Below are positions 45,305 to 53,800 of a DNA stretch of 64,000 nt, in pieces. Source of the stretch: CAZJHX01 sp964545715 (GTDB taxonomy: Bacteria > Myxococcota_A > UBA9042 > GCA-2863065); assembly GCA_964545715.1 (NCBI GenBank), contig CAZJHX010000044.1:1-64000 (forward strand), written 5' to 3'. Below the pieces are notes generated by a model. That model did no database searches. It had not been told where the DNA came from and was given only the letters and a program-made list of their open reading frames with translations. Every line of letters starts with the position of its first letter. Positions within the stretch are counted from its first letter, which is position 1. The translations under genes were made by a program, and so were the position numbers.

Positions 45305-46275
45305 GCACCGAGACCGTCATCGAGATCCGCGGCGTGGCCAAGCGCTTCACCCTGGTGGAGCTGGAGCGCCTGCTGGAGCTGAAGCCGGGCCAGGTGGTGC
45401 GTCGCATCGAGGCGGTCAAGGATGTGTCGCTTACCGTGGAGCCCGGCACCGTCTACGGTTTTTTGGGGCCCAACGGCGCGGGCAAGACGACGACGATCAA
45501 GATGTGCGTGGATCTGATCCGGCCGTCCGCGGGCACCATCAAGCTCTGGGGGCTGGAGCCCAGCGACCCGGACGTCAAGCGGCGCATCGGGTACATGCCG
45601 GAGCACCCGTACTTCTACGACTACCTCAAGCCACAGGAGATCCTGGACTACTTCGGGCGCCTCTTCGGGCTGGACGGCGCCGAGCGCAAAAAGCGCATTG
45701 ACCGGCTGATCGAGCGGGTCGGGCTCGATCACGCGCGCAACCGCAGCCTGCGCAAGTTCTCCAAGGGCATGTTGCAGCGCCTCGGGGTGGCGCAAGCGCT
45801 GATCAACGACCCCAAGCTGATCGTCTTCGACGAGCCGCTGTCGGGACTCGATCCCCAGGGTCGCAAAGAGATACGCGACATCATTATCGAAGAGCGCGAG
45901 AAGGGCGCCACCATCTTCTTCTCGTCACATATCCTGAGCGACATCGAACACTTGTGTGATCGCGTGGCCATCATCAACCAGGGCGTTGTCGTGCGCGAGG
46001 GGCTGTTGAGCGAGCTGTTGGTATCCGGGCAACGCAAGACCGAGCTGGTGCTGCGCCACGTCAACGAGACCCTCGCCGGGGCGCTGGGCGACGCGGTGGG
46101 CGCCGGAACCGATCTAGGCGCGGAGACCAAGAAGATCATCGTGGACGCCGACCAGGTGTCGACCATCATCGCGCTTGTGCTGGAGCATGGCGGCCTGGTG
46201 GACCGTGTCGCACCCCACCGGGACTCGCTCGAGGAGCTCTTCTTGCGCACCACGGTGGAGCAGGCGGCCTCATGA
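45301..46275 (+). CDS. ABC transporter ATP-binding protein
   Basis: 324 residues. Walker A FLGPNGAGKTTTIKM, signature FSKGMLQRLGVAQAL (variant of LSGGQ), Walker B LIVFDEPLSGLDPQG and the switch His in FFSSHILSD are all present. The domain is of the CcmA/DRR type for ABC-2 exporters, with a C-terminal domain of about 90 residues. It is translationally coupled to the aminotransferase upstream and the permease downstream, so it probably forms a complex with the latter. The substrate is unknown. Confidence 0.9.
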   Translation: MSTETVIEIRGVAKRFTLVELERLLELKPGQVVRRIEAVKDVSLTVEPGTVYGFLGPNGAGKTTTIKMCVDLIRPSAGTIKLWGLEPSDPDVKRRIGYMPEHPYFYDYLKPQEILDYFGRLFGLDGAERKKRIDRLIERVGLDHARNRSLRKFSKGMLQRLGVAQALINDPKLIVFDEPLSGLDPQGRKEIRDIIIEEREKGATIFFSSHILSDIEHLCDRVAIINQGVVVREGLLSELLVSGQRKTELVLRHVNETLAGALGDAVGAGTDLGAETKKIIVDADQVSTIIALVLEHGGLVDRVAPHRDSLEELFLRTTVEQAAS

Positions 46276-47078
46276 TCGGACGCATCCTGGCGGTGGCCTC
46301 GAACACGCGCAAAGAGGCGCTGCGCAACCGCGCATTTACCGTGATGGTTGTCCTGGGCGTCGCGCTCAACGTCAGCGGCTGGGCGCTCGCCAAGCTGGCG
46401 GTCGCGTCTCAGGCCGGTCGGGTCGTGCAGAACTTCGGCTACTTCGCTGTGTCCGCCGTAGCGGTGCTGTGCGCGATCCTGATGGGCGTCATCCTGCTGT
46501 ACAAGGAGCTCGACAAGAAGACGATCTTTGCGCTGATCCCCAAGCCGGTGATGCGCCACGAGATCGTGCTCGGCAAGTTCGTTGGGCTGAGCGTGATGCT
46601 GTTTGGGCTGGTGCTCTTCCTTGGGCTGGGCTGGCACTTCTTTATGTGGTGGCACGACGCCCTGGATGTCGCCGGGGCGTCGATCGTCTCCGCGGTCTAC
46701 AAGAGCATGGTCCTGATCTGGTTCGAAGCCGTCATGATCACGGCGGTCGCGCTGCTCTTCTCCGGCTGGACGCGACCCCTGTTGAGCGGCGTCTTCACGT
46801 TCGGCTATTTTCTGATGGGTCGCTGGATGTTCCTTCTGCAGGAGCACCTGGACGCCAAGAGCGGCGAGCTGTCCAAGGAGGGCCCGCTGCGCAGCCTGGT
46901 GCAGGGCGTCACCTACGTCGTGCCGGACCTGCAGACGTTCAACGTGAGCCGTGAGCTGTCTTTGGGCATCGACGTGCCCTGGGCCTATGTCTGGGCGTCC
47001 GGCCTGTACGCCGTGTCCTTTACCGCCGTCTTTCTGGTGATCGGCATCGCGTTGTTCTCACGACGCGACTTCGTTTAG
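46272..47078 (+). CDS. ABC-2 type transporter permease
   Basis: 268 residues with about six hydrophobic spans, including RAFTVMVVLGVALNVSGWALA, FAVSAVAVLCAILMGVILLY, SVMLFGLVLFLGLGWHFFM and LYAVSFTAVFLVIGIALFS. It resembles ABC-2 permeases of the NosY/CcmB class. It overlaps the ATPase gene by 4 bases, so it is its likely membrane partner in export of a lipid, glycan or peptide. The following gene begins within its stop codon. Confidence 0.8.
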   Translation: MIGRILAVASNTRKEALRNRAFTVMVVLGVALNVSGWALAKLAVASQAGRVVQNFGYFAVSAVAVLCAILMGVILLYKELDKKTIFALIPKPVMRHEIVLGKFVGLSVMLFGLVLFLGLGWHFFMWWHDALDVAGASIVSAVYKSMVLIWFEAVMITAVALLFSGWTRPLLSGVFTFGYFLMGRWMFLLQEHLDAKSGELSKEGPLRSLVQGVTYVVPDLQTFNVSRELSLGIDVPWAYVWASGLYAVSFTAVFLVIGIALFSRRDFV

Positions 47079-47719
47079 TGCCGGCCAGACTCCGGGGGCG
47101 TCTAGCGTGGACCCTGGTGGTTTTCGGGGCGTTGGGCGCGATCTGGCTGAAGGTGCGTCTGGAAGCTGGCGGCGCCATCGACCGGGCGGCCGCCTTCGAG
47201 GCCGAACAGGACTGGGGGCTGGCGATCACAACGTACCGCAACACCATCCGCTGGTATTCGCCGGGCAGCGGACCGGTTGAGACCGCTGTGCAGAGGCTGG
47301 TGGAGCTGGGCAAGGAGCCGCCAGGCGGCGAGGTCGAGCTGTCGTTGATGGCCTGGCGCGCGCTTCGCAGCGGGCTGTACGGCGTGCGCAGCCTGTACCA
47401 GCCTTACGCTGAGCGTATCCCTGAAGCAAACGCGGCCATCGCGGCGATCATGGCGGCTCAACAGGGGACGGCCGTCGAAGAGATCGCGGCCCTCGAGGCG
47501 GAACACCTGGTGAAGTTGCAGCGTGATCATGCGCCGGACCCGTGGTGGTCCTTGCTCGCAGTCGTCGCTTTTTCGGTGTGGGCCTTCGGTCTGTTCATGT
47601 TCGCAGTTCGCGCTTTTGACGATGAAACGGGTCGCCTGCTGTCCGCGCCGGCCATACGCTGGGCCACTATTTGCCTTGTTACTATGGGTTTATGGATGGC
47701 GGGATTGGCGTGGGCGTGA
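47078..47719 (+). CDS. Membrane-anchored protein of unknown function, ABC operon
   Basis: 213 residues from a GTG sharing one base with the permease stop. An N-terminal span (LAWTLVVFGALGAIWLKV) and two C-terminal spans (WWSLLAVVAFSVWAFGLFMFA, WATICLVTMGLWMAGLAWA) flank a helical, Ala/Glu-rich region with one TPR-like stretch (AAFEAEQDWGLAITTYRNTI). It is probably an accessory component of the ABC transporter, by position only. The family is not recognised. Confidence 0.6.
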   Translation: MPARLRGRLAWTLVVFGALGAIWLKVRLEAGGAIDRAAAFEAEQDWGLAITTYRNTIRWYSPGSGPVETAVQRLVELGKEPPGGEVELSLMAWRALRSGLYGVRSLYQPYAERIPEANAAIAAIMAAQQGTAVEEIAALEAEHLVKLQRDHAPDPWWSLLAVVAFSVWAFGLFMFAVRAFDDETGRLLSAPAIRWATICLVTMGLWMAGLAWA

Positions 47720-47735
47720 TAATCGAAAGTTAGAC

Positions 47736-48605
47736 ATGGCCATGACTTCCCCTCCCACCGCCGCCAGCCAGGGCGCAAAAAAGAGCAACGGAACGCTGGA
47801 ATTAGACAGCGCGCTGCTCACAGACACGGGACGGGTTCGCGAAAAAAACGAGGATAACGCGCTGGTTTTGGAAGAGCGCGCGCTCTACGTGGTCGCGGAC
47901 GGCATGGGCGGTCATAACAGCGGCGAAGTGGCCAGCCAGATCAGCGTGGAGGCCATTCGCGCGTTTTTTCAAAACGAAAAGACCGACGAGATGTTGCGCA
48001 AGGCCTTCCGGACCTATCGCGAGCGGCGTGGCGCCGGTCAGCGGCGGCGCAGCTTCGATGAGTTTCGCCTGTGGAAGGCCCTCGAAGCGGCCAACCTGCA
48101 CATCTTCAACACGGCGCGTCGATACAGCCAGTTCAGGGACATGGGGACGACCGTGGTCGCCACCCAGTTCGTGGGCAAGCGGGTCTATGTCGGCTACGTG
48201 GGTGACAGTCGCGTCTATCGCGTCCGCGCGGGCAAAATCGTCCAGCTGACCGAGGACCACTCGCTGGCAAACGAGTACGTGCGCATGAAGATCCTGCGCA
48301 AAGAGGACCTCCCTCGCTTCCCATACAAGAACGTCATCGTGCGTGCGCTGGGTCTCAGCGAGCGCGTGAAGATCGACACCTTCTATCGCGAGAGCCGAGG
48401 CGGGGATCACTTCCTGCTTTGCTCCGACGGGCTGACGGACCTGGTGACCGACGACGAGATTCGGGACATCATGCTTGAGGCTGTGGACCCCGGCGCCGCG
48501 TGCAAAGCGTTGGTGGACGAGGCCAATGCCCGCGGCGGTGTGGACAACACGACGGTTCTGATTGTGCGGGTCCGCGACGACGGGAGCATCGAGCGCAGCC
48601 CCTGA
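47736..48605 (+). CDS. PP2C-family protein Ser/Thr phosphatase
   Basis: 289 residues from the ATG at 47736 (MAMTSPPTAASQGAKKSN). Metal-binding Asp residues are in TDTGRVREKNEDN, VVADGMGGHNSGEVAS, YVGDSRVYRVRAG and LLCSDGLTDLVTDDEI, with MGTTVVATQF and GGVDNTTVLIVRV also present. PP2C phosphatases reverse Hanks-kinase phosphorylation. The Ser/Thr kinase gene two positions downstream (48922) is the likely antagonist. A longer frame upstream is only an overlap of the previous gene. Confidence 0.92.
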   Translation: MAMTSPPTAASQGAKKSNGTLELDSALLTDTGRVREKNEDNALVLEERALYVVADGMGGHNSGEVASQISVEAIRAFFQNEKTDEMLRKAFRTYRERRGAGQRRRSFDEFRLWKALEAANLHIFNTARRYSQFRDMGTTVVATQFVGKRVYVGYVGDSRVYRVRAGKIVQLTEDHSLANEYVRMKILRKEDLPRFPYKNVIVRALGLSERVKIDTFYRESRGGDHFLLCSDGLTDLVTDDEIRDIMLEAVDPGAACKALVDEANARGGVDNTTVLIVRVRDDGSIERSP

Positions 48606-48919
48606 TGAGTCGCGGCTTGATCCTGTCGCTGGCGCTGTGCGCTGTGGCCGGCTGCACGGCCTGTGGGTGCACCAACGCGTGCGTCGAGCTGGCGGAGAAG
48701 GTCTGCTCGCGGGCCGGCGATGACCTGGCGGCCTGTGAAGCCATTCCACAAAACAGCAAGGACGAGGGCGCTGCGGCCAAGGGTTGTGCGCGGATGAAAG
48801 CCGTGGCGGCGTCGTGTCGTACGCTTACGGAGAAGGCCTCGGAGGCGGACGGAGAGGACGTGACGGCCTGCAAAGCCGATCTGGAGCTGATCCGGGCGCT
48901 CGAGCGGCAGCAGATGTAG
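48605..48919 (+). CDS. Small Cys-containing lipoprotein, unknown
   Basis: 104 residues beginning MSRGLILSLALCAVAGCTAC, a lipoprotein signal with the lipobox AVAGC. The mature part has several Cys (CTNACVELAEKVCSRAGD, LAACEAIPQN, KGCARMKAVAASC), spaced as in small helical disulfide domains. Its ATG overlaps the phosphatase stop (TGATG), and the kinase starts 3 bases after its end. It could sense or buffer something in the envelope for the kinase, but this is only positional inference. Confidence 0.7.
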   Translation: MSRGLILSLALCAVAGCTACGCTNACVELAEKVCSRAGDDLAACEAIPQNSKDEGAAAKGCARMKAVAASCRTLTEKASEADGEDVTACKADLELIRALERQQM

Positions 48920-48921
48920 CT

Positions 48922-50970
48922 ATGGACGCTGAGACCAACGAAGAAGGCAGACAATTCGGCAAGTTCATGCTGCTGGAGCGCATCGGCAGCGGCGGCATGG
49001 CGGAGATCTACAAGTCCGAGCTCGAGGGCATCGACGGCTTCAAGAAGATCCTCGTCGTCAAAAAGATCCTTCCTAAGTACGCGACCAACCGGCAGTTCAT
49101 CACGATGTTCGTCCAGGAGGCCAAGGTCTGCAGTGGCCTGCATCACGCCAACGTCGTGCAGATCTACGAGCTGGGCGAAGAAGAGGGCGAGTACTACATC
49201 GCCATGGAGTACGTGGCCGGGTCGGACCTGCTCAAGGTTCTGACGCGCGCCTCCAAGACCGGTCGTCCCCTGCCGCCTGAGCTGTGCTTGTTCATCATTC
49301 AAGAGATCTGCAAGGGGCTGGGCTACGCACACGGCGCTACGGATACGACGGGCAAAGCGCTGGAGATCATCCACCTGGACTGCTCGCCGTCCAACATCCT
49401 GATCAGCCATGACGGGGACGTTAAGCTCACCGACTTCGGCGTCGCGCGCGCCAAGGTCGAGGGTCCGGCGACCGGGACGGAGGATCGCCTGAAGGGCAAG
49501 CTGGGCTACATGTCGCCCGAGCAGGTCACCGGCAAGCCGCTGGATCATCGCAGCGACATCTTCTCGCTCGGCATCATCTTGTATGAGCTGTTCACCCTGA
49601 AGCGGCTGTTCCTGGGACGCAGCGACATCGAGACTCTGACCAACATCCGCGACGCCAACATCGAGCCGCGGTTGAAGCGGCATCCCGAGATCCCCGAGGC
49701 GGTTGGCGACATCATTCGTAAGGCGCTGCGAGTCAACACGGATACCCGCTACCAGAGCGCGCTCGATGTCGAAGAGTCGATCAGTCAGTATCTGTTCGAG
49801 GTGCGGCAGCGCGTGACGCCGGCCATGCTGGCGACTTACCTCAAGGAGCTGTTTGCGGAGGACCTGATCGTGGATGCGGCGCCGCAGGTGGTTGCGCAGC
49901 CGGCCATCGACGCACCGCTTCCGTCTACTTCTGAGCCCACGCGCCCCAAGCAGCGGCTGGCGGACATCATGCGCGAGCGGCCCCTGACCGCGCCCGGCGA
50001 GCAAGAGGAGCAGCCGGTCGCGCCTGTGGCCAAGACGCCCGGGGCCTTCAAGGACCTGGACTATCGCTTCAAGTCTCCGGATGGTCGCGTCTTTGGTCCC
50101 GTGCCCTACCAGAACCTGAACAAGTTGCTGCAAAGCCACTCGGTCTCGCCCGACGAGCTGGTTTCGGTGGGCGGTGGCAGCTGGCGCCCGATCGTCGAGA
50201 TCACCGACATCGAGCGCATTCTGCCGATGGATCTGCAGCGCGAGGCCAGCGATCCGGACGAGGTCGGCATCTTTGGGACGACCAGCGCCGCGCGAGTGAT
50301 GGCGCGCATGGCTGCCGGGAAGCGGACCGGGCGCTTCAAGCTGACCAAGGCCGGTCAGCTCAAGGAGATCTACTTTCGCAAGGGCAAGCCCATGCACATC
50401 ACCTCCAACAACAAGAGCGAGCTCTTCGGATCGTTGTTGGTGGAGCAGGGGATCATCACGCAGGAGCAGCTCAACGAGGCGATCGATCGCACTGGTCGCG
50501 AGAGCCAGCTGGGCGGCTCGCTGATCCAGATGGGCCTGCTCGAGCAGGCGGGGCTCTTCGGGCAGCTCGAGAACCAGTTTGCGGAGAAGTTCAAAGAGGT
50601 CTTCAGCTGGGACGACGCGTACTACGAGTATTATCGCGGCGCCAAGCCGCCGCTGGACGCTGTGCCGTACCGCCTGGACGCGATCGCCGCCATCACCGAG
50701 GGGGTGCGGCGGTTTATCCCGGCGGAGGTGATCGAGGATTATTTCAACACGGCCATGTCCAAGACCGTGCGGCTGGTTGGGGATCGCCCGTTTGACCCGG
50801 CGCTGCTCAAATTTGGTTCCCGCGAGCACCGGGTGCGCATGAGCGTGGAAGCGCGGCCCACCGTCGTCCGCGACATCATCCAGACTCTTGGCGGCACCGA
50901 TGAAGCGCGCCGCACCGTCCTGTTCGTGCTGTTCGTCTTGCACCAGACGGAACAGATCCGGATGCGCTGA
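48922..50970 (+). CDS. Ser/Thr protein kinase with GYF_2 and DUF4388-like domains (HLD variant)
   Basis: 682 residues. Kinase domain about 12-300: ERIGSGGMAEIYKSEL glycine loop, ILVVKKIL with the Lys, then a catalytic loop HLDCSPSN. The Arg before the catalytic Asp is absent (HLD rather than HRD), but Asp and Asn remain; DFG and the MSPEQ loop are intact. After a Pro-rich linker, FKSPDGRVFGPVPYQNLNKLL fits a GYF_2 domain. The C-terminal part (GRFKLTKAGQLKEIYFRKGK onward) resembles DUF4388, a domain found in delta-lineage signalling proteins. It probably lacks a membrane span. Adjacent PP2C and TPR genes suggest one signalling unit. Confidence 0.87.
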   Translation: MDAETNEEGRQFGKFMLLERIGSGGMAEIYKSELEGIDGFKKILVVKKILPKYATNRQFITMFVQEAKVCSGLHHANVVQIYELGEEEGEYYIAMEYVAGSDLLKVLTRASKTGRPLPPELCLFIIQEICKGLGYAHGATDTTGKALEIIHLDCSPSNILISHDGDVKLTDFGVARAKVEGPATGTEDRLKGKLGYMSPEQVTGKPLDHRSDIFSLGIILYELFTLKRLFLGRSDIETLTNIRDANIEPRLKRHPEIPEAVGDIIRKALRVNTDTRYQSALDVEESISQYLFEVRQRVTPAMLATYLKELFAEDLIVDAAPQVVAQPAIDAPLPSTSEPTRPKQRLADIMRERPLTAPGEQEEQPVAPVAKTPGAFKDLDYRFKSPDGRVFGPVPYQNLNKLLQSHSVSPDELVSVGGGSWRPIVEITDIERILPMDLQREASDPDEVGIFGTTSAARVMARMAAGKRTGRFKLTKAGQLKEIYFRKGKPMHITSNNKSELFGSLLVEQGIITQEQLNEAIDRTGRESQLGGSLIQMGLLEQAGLFGQLENQFAEKFKEVFSWDDAYYEYYRGAKPPLDAVPYRLDAIAAITEGVRRFIPAEVIEDYFNTAMSKTVRLVGDRPFDPALLKFGSREHRVRMSVEARPTVVRDIIQTLGGTDEARRTVLFVLFVLHQTEQIRMR

Positions 50971-50994
50971 AGTTCTATCCCCCGAGTAGGTCCG

Positions 50995-51498
50995 ATGGAA
51001 AACAACACCTGGTACTGCGAACACTGCGAGGCCGAGTTCACCCCAAAGCCGGGTGGGAAGAAGCCACGCTGTCACACCTGCATGCGGACGACCGGCCTGA
51101 CGGCGTTGAGCACGGACGCGCCCGCGCGCAAGGTCCCGACGCAGACGCTGATCGGCGTGGCGGCGCTGGCGTTGGCCGCCGGCGGGCTGCTGTGGTTTTA
51201 CGCTACCCAGCGCGCTGAGAGTCCACCGGACGAGGCCCCGGCGCCCGGCGGGCGCGTCGGGGGGGCCGGCCCCAGCCCGCCCCCCCCGCCCCCCCCCCCC
51301 CGGGCCGCCCCCGGCCCCGGGGCGAGGCCCCGGCGCGGGGCGCTACGGTCGGCGCTCCGTCCGACTCGCCGCCGACCGATCCGACGCCGCCCGGGGAGCC
51401 CCCGGCGCCTGCTGCCCCAACCACGGCTGTCGGCAAGTTTGCGACCGCGGCCGTGGTCGGAGCCGGCTCTGATGCCGCCAAGCTGCGGCAGCTGCTGA
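50995..51498 (+). CDS. Zinc-ribbon/membrane N-terminal part of a frame-broken TPR protein
   Basis: As read this frame gives 167 residues, but only about the first 90 look authentic. They comprise a zinc ribbon (WYCEHCEAEF and PRCHTCMRT), one membrane span (LIGVAALALAAGGLLWFYA) and an acidic Pro-rich start. The rest, after about 51240, becomes an implausible Pro/Arg-rich sequence. I think this is the beginning of the gene that continues at 51453-53186. Deleting the 92 bases 51231-51322, which lie between 14-bp direct repeats, fuses the two frames into one uninterrupted 699-codon gene. Confidence 0.6.
   Translation: MENNTWYCEHCEAEFTPKPGGKKPRCHTCMRTTGLTALSTDAPARKVPTQTLIGVAALALAAGGLLWFYATQRAESPPDEAPAPGGRVGGAGPSPPPPPPPPRAAPGPGARPRRGALRSALRPTRRRPIRRRPGSPRRLLPQPRLSASLRPRPWSEPALMPPSCGSC
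51231..51336. repeat. 14-bp direct repeats bounding a 92-bp G+C-only insertion
   Basis: CGAGGCCCCGGCGC occurs at 51231-51244 and 51323-51336, a 92-base period. The material between is almost pure G and C, with runs of 7 G (51259-51265), 8 C (51280-51287) and 13 C (51289-51301). 92 is not a multiple of 3, and removing one period restores the reading frame of the surrounding gene exactly. It is either a real slippage/duplication event or an assembly error at homopolymers. Confidence 0.75.
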
Positions 51499-53186
51499 CG
51501 ACCATTCACACGCGCATCACCATCATCAAGGCGGGCGCCCCGCTGGGCCGGGACGTTCTGCGGCCGGACGCGGCTGCCAAGAGGCTCAGCGACGCGACCG
51601 ATCGCGTGCCCATGCACGCGATCGAGGTCGGCGCTCTCACCCTGGCCGCCGTCCGCGCGTTGGGCTACAAGGCCGCTGTCAGTGTGCTGCCGACCGGCAG
51701 CGCGGGTCGTACGTCGGTGGGTCATCGTCACCTCGGCGTGATCGCGGACGTCACCGGGCTGGACGGCATGATGGTGCCGAGCCGCTCGGGGGTGACCGAC
51801 GCTGCCGAGGCCAGGCCGGCGCCCGAGGCTGCGGTCGAGGCGCACCTGCTGGCGCTGGAGGCGCTGCGGGCTGTCGAGCAGCACTCCTTCGATACCGGGG
51901 CCGAGATCGTGGGCAAGGCCCTCGCGCTGGCGGCAGACGATCAGGGGCTGCACTTCCTTCGCGGCCATCTGCTGGTCCTTCGCGGCCAGCTGGACGCTGG
52001 GGTGGAGCTGCTGCAGACCGCGGTCGTGAAAGCCGAGGACGCCGAGGGCCGCTACATGCTGGCCGTGGCGCTGCTGCGTGAGGAGGAGACGTTCGCCGCG
52101 TATCGCGCGCTGCTGCGGACGGTGGAGCTGGACGCCGAGCACGCCCGCGGATGGAGCGCGCTGGGCCAGATCACGTTGGACCGGATGAGCCAGGTGCCCC
52201 AGGGGCAGCGTCCGGCGCTGGAGACGGAGCTGGACCGTGTCGAGGCGGCGCTGACCAAGATCAACAAAGCGGCGCCCGGGCTGATCGAGCTGCGTGTGCA
52301 GCGTTTGGTTGCCAAGGGCAAAGATGCCGACGCACGCGCACTTGCGGTGGAGGCGCTCAACGCCCATCCGCGTAGAGCGCCGCTGCACATGCTGATGGCG
52401 CAGATGGCGCAGATCAAAGGTGAGACGGCTATCGCCGAGCGGCACTATGAGCGTGCGGCCGAATCGGATCCCGAGGACGCCGAGCCGCTCATCCAGTTGG
52501 CTCAGATCTACTCTCAGCGTCAGGAGACCGACAACGCGATCAAGGCGCTGGAGGACGCGGCCAGGCGGGCGCCGTTTGATGCCAACCTCATGTCGGAGCT
52601 GGTCGGCGCGTACGACCAGACGGGGCGCAGCGAGGACGCGGTCAAGATGGCCACCGAGCTCAGAACGCGCTTTCCGGACCTGCTGGACGGCCCCGTGCTG
52701 CTCGCTCAGCTGATGTTGGCCAAGGGCAATCTTCAGGGCGCGATCGGGCTGCTCGAAGAGACGCTGGTGAAGCATCCCAAAGAGCCCCAGCTGTATGTGC
52801 TGCTGTATTTCGTGCACGTGTCGTCCAACAAGGCGGCGGAGGCGGATGCGGTGCTCAAGCGCCTGATGAAGTTCGACCCACAGGGCCGCATGCGCATCGC
52901 TCAGCAGCTGCTGCAGGGCATGCAGGTGGAGGCCGCCGTCACGCTGATGGAGGCCGAGCTGAAGGAAAAGCCCGAGAACATCCAGGTCGCGATCACGCTG
53001 GCCCAGATCCATCGACTGGGCGCGCACGACAAGGACGTCGCTCGGCTGCGTGCCCATGTTGGCAAACATGCCGAGGACAAAGAGACCACGCTGCGCCTCT
53101 TCGATGAGGCGATGGTGGAGATCGACAAGCAGGCGCCCGCTCAGGGCTCCGGTCTCCCGCCGACAGACGCGCCCGCCGCGCCGTGA
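51453..53186 (+). CDS. TPR-repeat protein, C-terminal part of the frame-broken gene
   Basis: 577 residues in this frame, which is actually open back to 51219. The Pro/Thr-rich linker (GAPSDSPPTDPTPPGEP) leads to a transglutaminase-like stretch (ALTLAAVRALGYKAAVSVLP) and then at least seven tetratricopeptide-type repeats, such as ARGWSALGQITLDRMSQV, AERHYERAAESDPEDAEPLI and ARELRPDLLDGP-like helices near 52650. With the zinc-ribbon and membrane part upstream it would form a membrane-anchored TPR adaptor. The stop overlaps the rsmG start as GTGA. Partner proteins may include the kinase directly upstream. Confidence 0.75.
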   Translation: MVGAGSDAAKLRQLLTTIHTRITIIKAGAPLGRDVLRPDAAAKRLSDATDRVPMHAIEVGALTLAAVRALGYKAAVSVLPTGSAGRTSVGHRHLGVIADVTGLDGMMVPSRSGVTDAAEARPAPEAAVEAHLLALEALRAVEQHSFDTGAEIVGKALALAADDQGLHFLRGHLLVLRGQLDAGVELLQTAVVKAEDAEGRYMLAVALLREEETFAAYRALLRTVELDAEHARGWSALGQITLDRMSQVPQGQRPALETELDRVEAALTKINKAAPGLIELRVQRLVAKGKDADARALAVEALNAHPRRAPLHMLMAQMAQIKGETAIAERHYERAAESDPEDAEPLIQLAQIYSQRQETDNAIKALEDAARRAPFDANLMSELVGAYDQTGRSEDAVKMATELRTRFPDLLDGPVLLAQLMLAKGNLQGAIGLLEETLVKHPKEPQLYVLLYFVHVSSNKAAEADAVLKRLMKFDPQGRMRIAQQLLQGMQVEAAVTLMEAELKEKPENIQVAITLAQIHRLGAHDKDVARLRAHVGKHAEDKETTLRLFDEAMVEIDKQAPAQGSGLPPTDAPAAP

Positions 53187-53800
53187 GCATCGCGGAGGCC
53201 TTGCAGGCTCACTGCGGCACGCTGAACATCCCCTTCGATCCGACGTGGGTCAACCCAGTGACCACCCATCTGCGCCTGCTGGAGCGATGGTCCAAGCGCA
53301 TGAACATCACCAGCATCTCGCGCCCCGAGGACGCGGTAGTGCGCCACATCATCGACTCATTGTCGCTGCTGAAGCTGTCTGAGGTCAGGGATCTTCAGGG
53401 CGCCGCCATCGATGTGGGCAGCGGTGGGGGCTTTCCCGGCATCCCCCTCGCGATGGCGTTGCCGCAGGTCCAATGGACGCTGATGGAGCCGCGAACCAAG
53501 CGCGGCGTCTTTCTGGAGCGCGTGATAGCTGAGGCGGGGCTCAAAAACGTGACATGGTCGAAGGGGCGAGTCCCCGAAGACGCCGCGCCGGGCGCCTTTG
53601 ACTGTGTGGTGAGTCGCGCCACGCTGCCGCCGGCTCAGCTGTTGGAGGCCAGTCGTCCGATGCTGGCGGACGCAGGAGTCACCGTGCTGATGACAGCCAC
53701 ACGTCCGGACGATCTGTCGGGATGGGAGGTGCTTCAGGAAGAAGCGTTCGAATTGGCCGGCGCCCACCGCTGGATCGCAGCGGTGAGCCCAAAACCCTGA
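53183..53800 (+). CDS. rsmG: 16S rRNA (guanine527-N7)-methyltransferase RsmG
   Basis: 205 residues from a GTG. The core contains RWSKRMNITSISRPEDAVVR, HIIDSLSLL, AIDVGSGGGFPGIPLAMALP (SAM motif I) and MEPRTKRGVFLERVIAEAGL, all typical of RsmG/GidB. It methylates G527 of 16S rRNA; loss gives low-level streptomycin resistance elsewhere. It is translationally coupled to the TPR gene and its TGA directly abuts the dnaK stop. parA/parB, often close by, are not here. Confidence 0.92.
   Translation: MSIAEALQAHCGTLNIPFDPTWVNPVTTHLRLLERWSKRMNITSISRPEDAVVRHIIDSLSLLKLSEVRDLQGAAIDVGSGGGFPGIPLAMALPQVQWTLMEPRTKRGVFLERVIAEAGLKNVTWSKGRVPEDAAPGAFDCVVSRATLPPAQLLEASRPMLADAGVTVLMTATRPDDLSGWEVLQEEAFELAGAHRWIAAVSPKP

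Noticed and set aside
48469..51075. 868-codon open frame on the minus strand opposite the phosphatase and kinase genes
   Set aside because: It runs antisense to three genes with clear domain motifs and shows no domain of its own.
51198..53069. 623-codon open frame opposite the TPR gene
   Set aside because: Antisense shadow of the repeat-rich TPR coding sequence; the product is Gln/His/Arg/Leu-biased without motifs.
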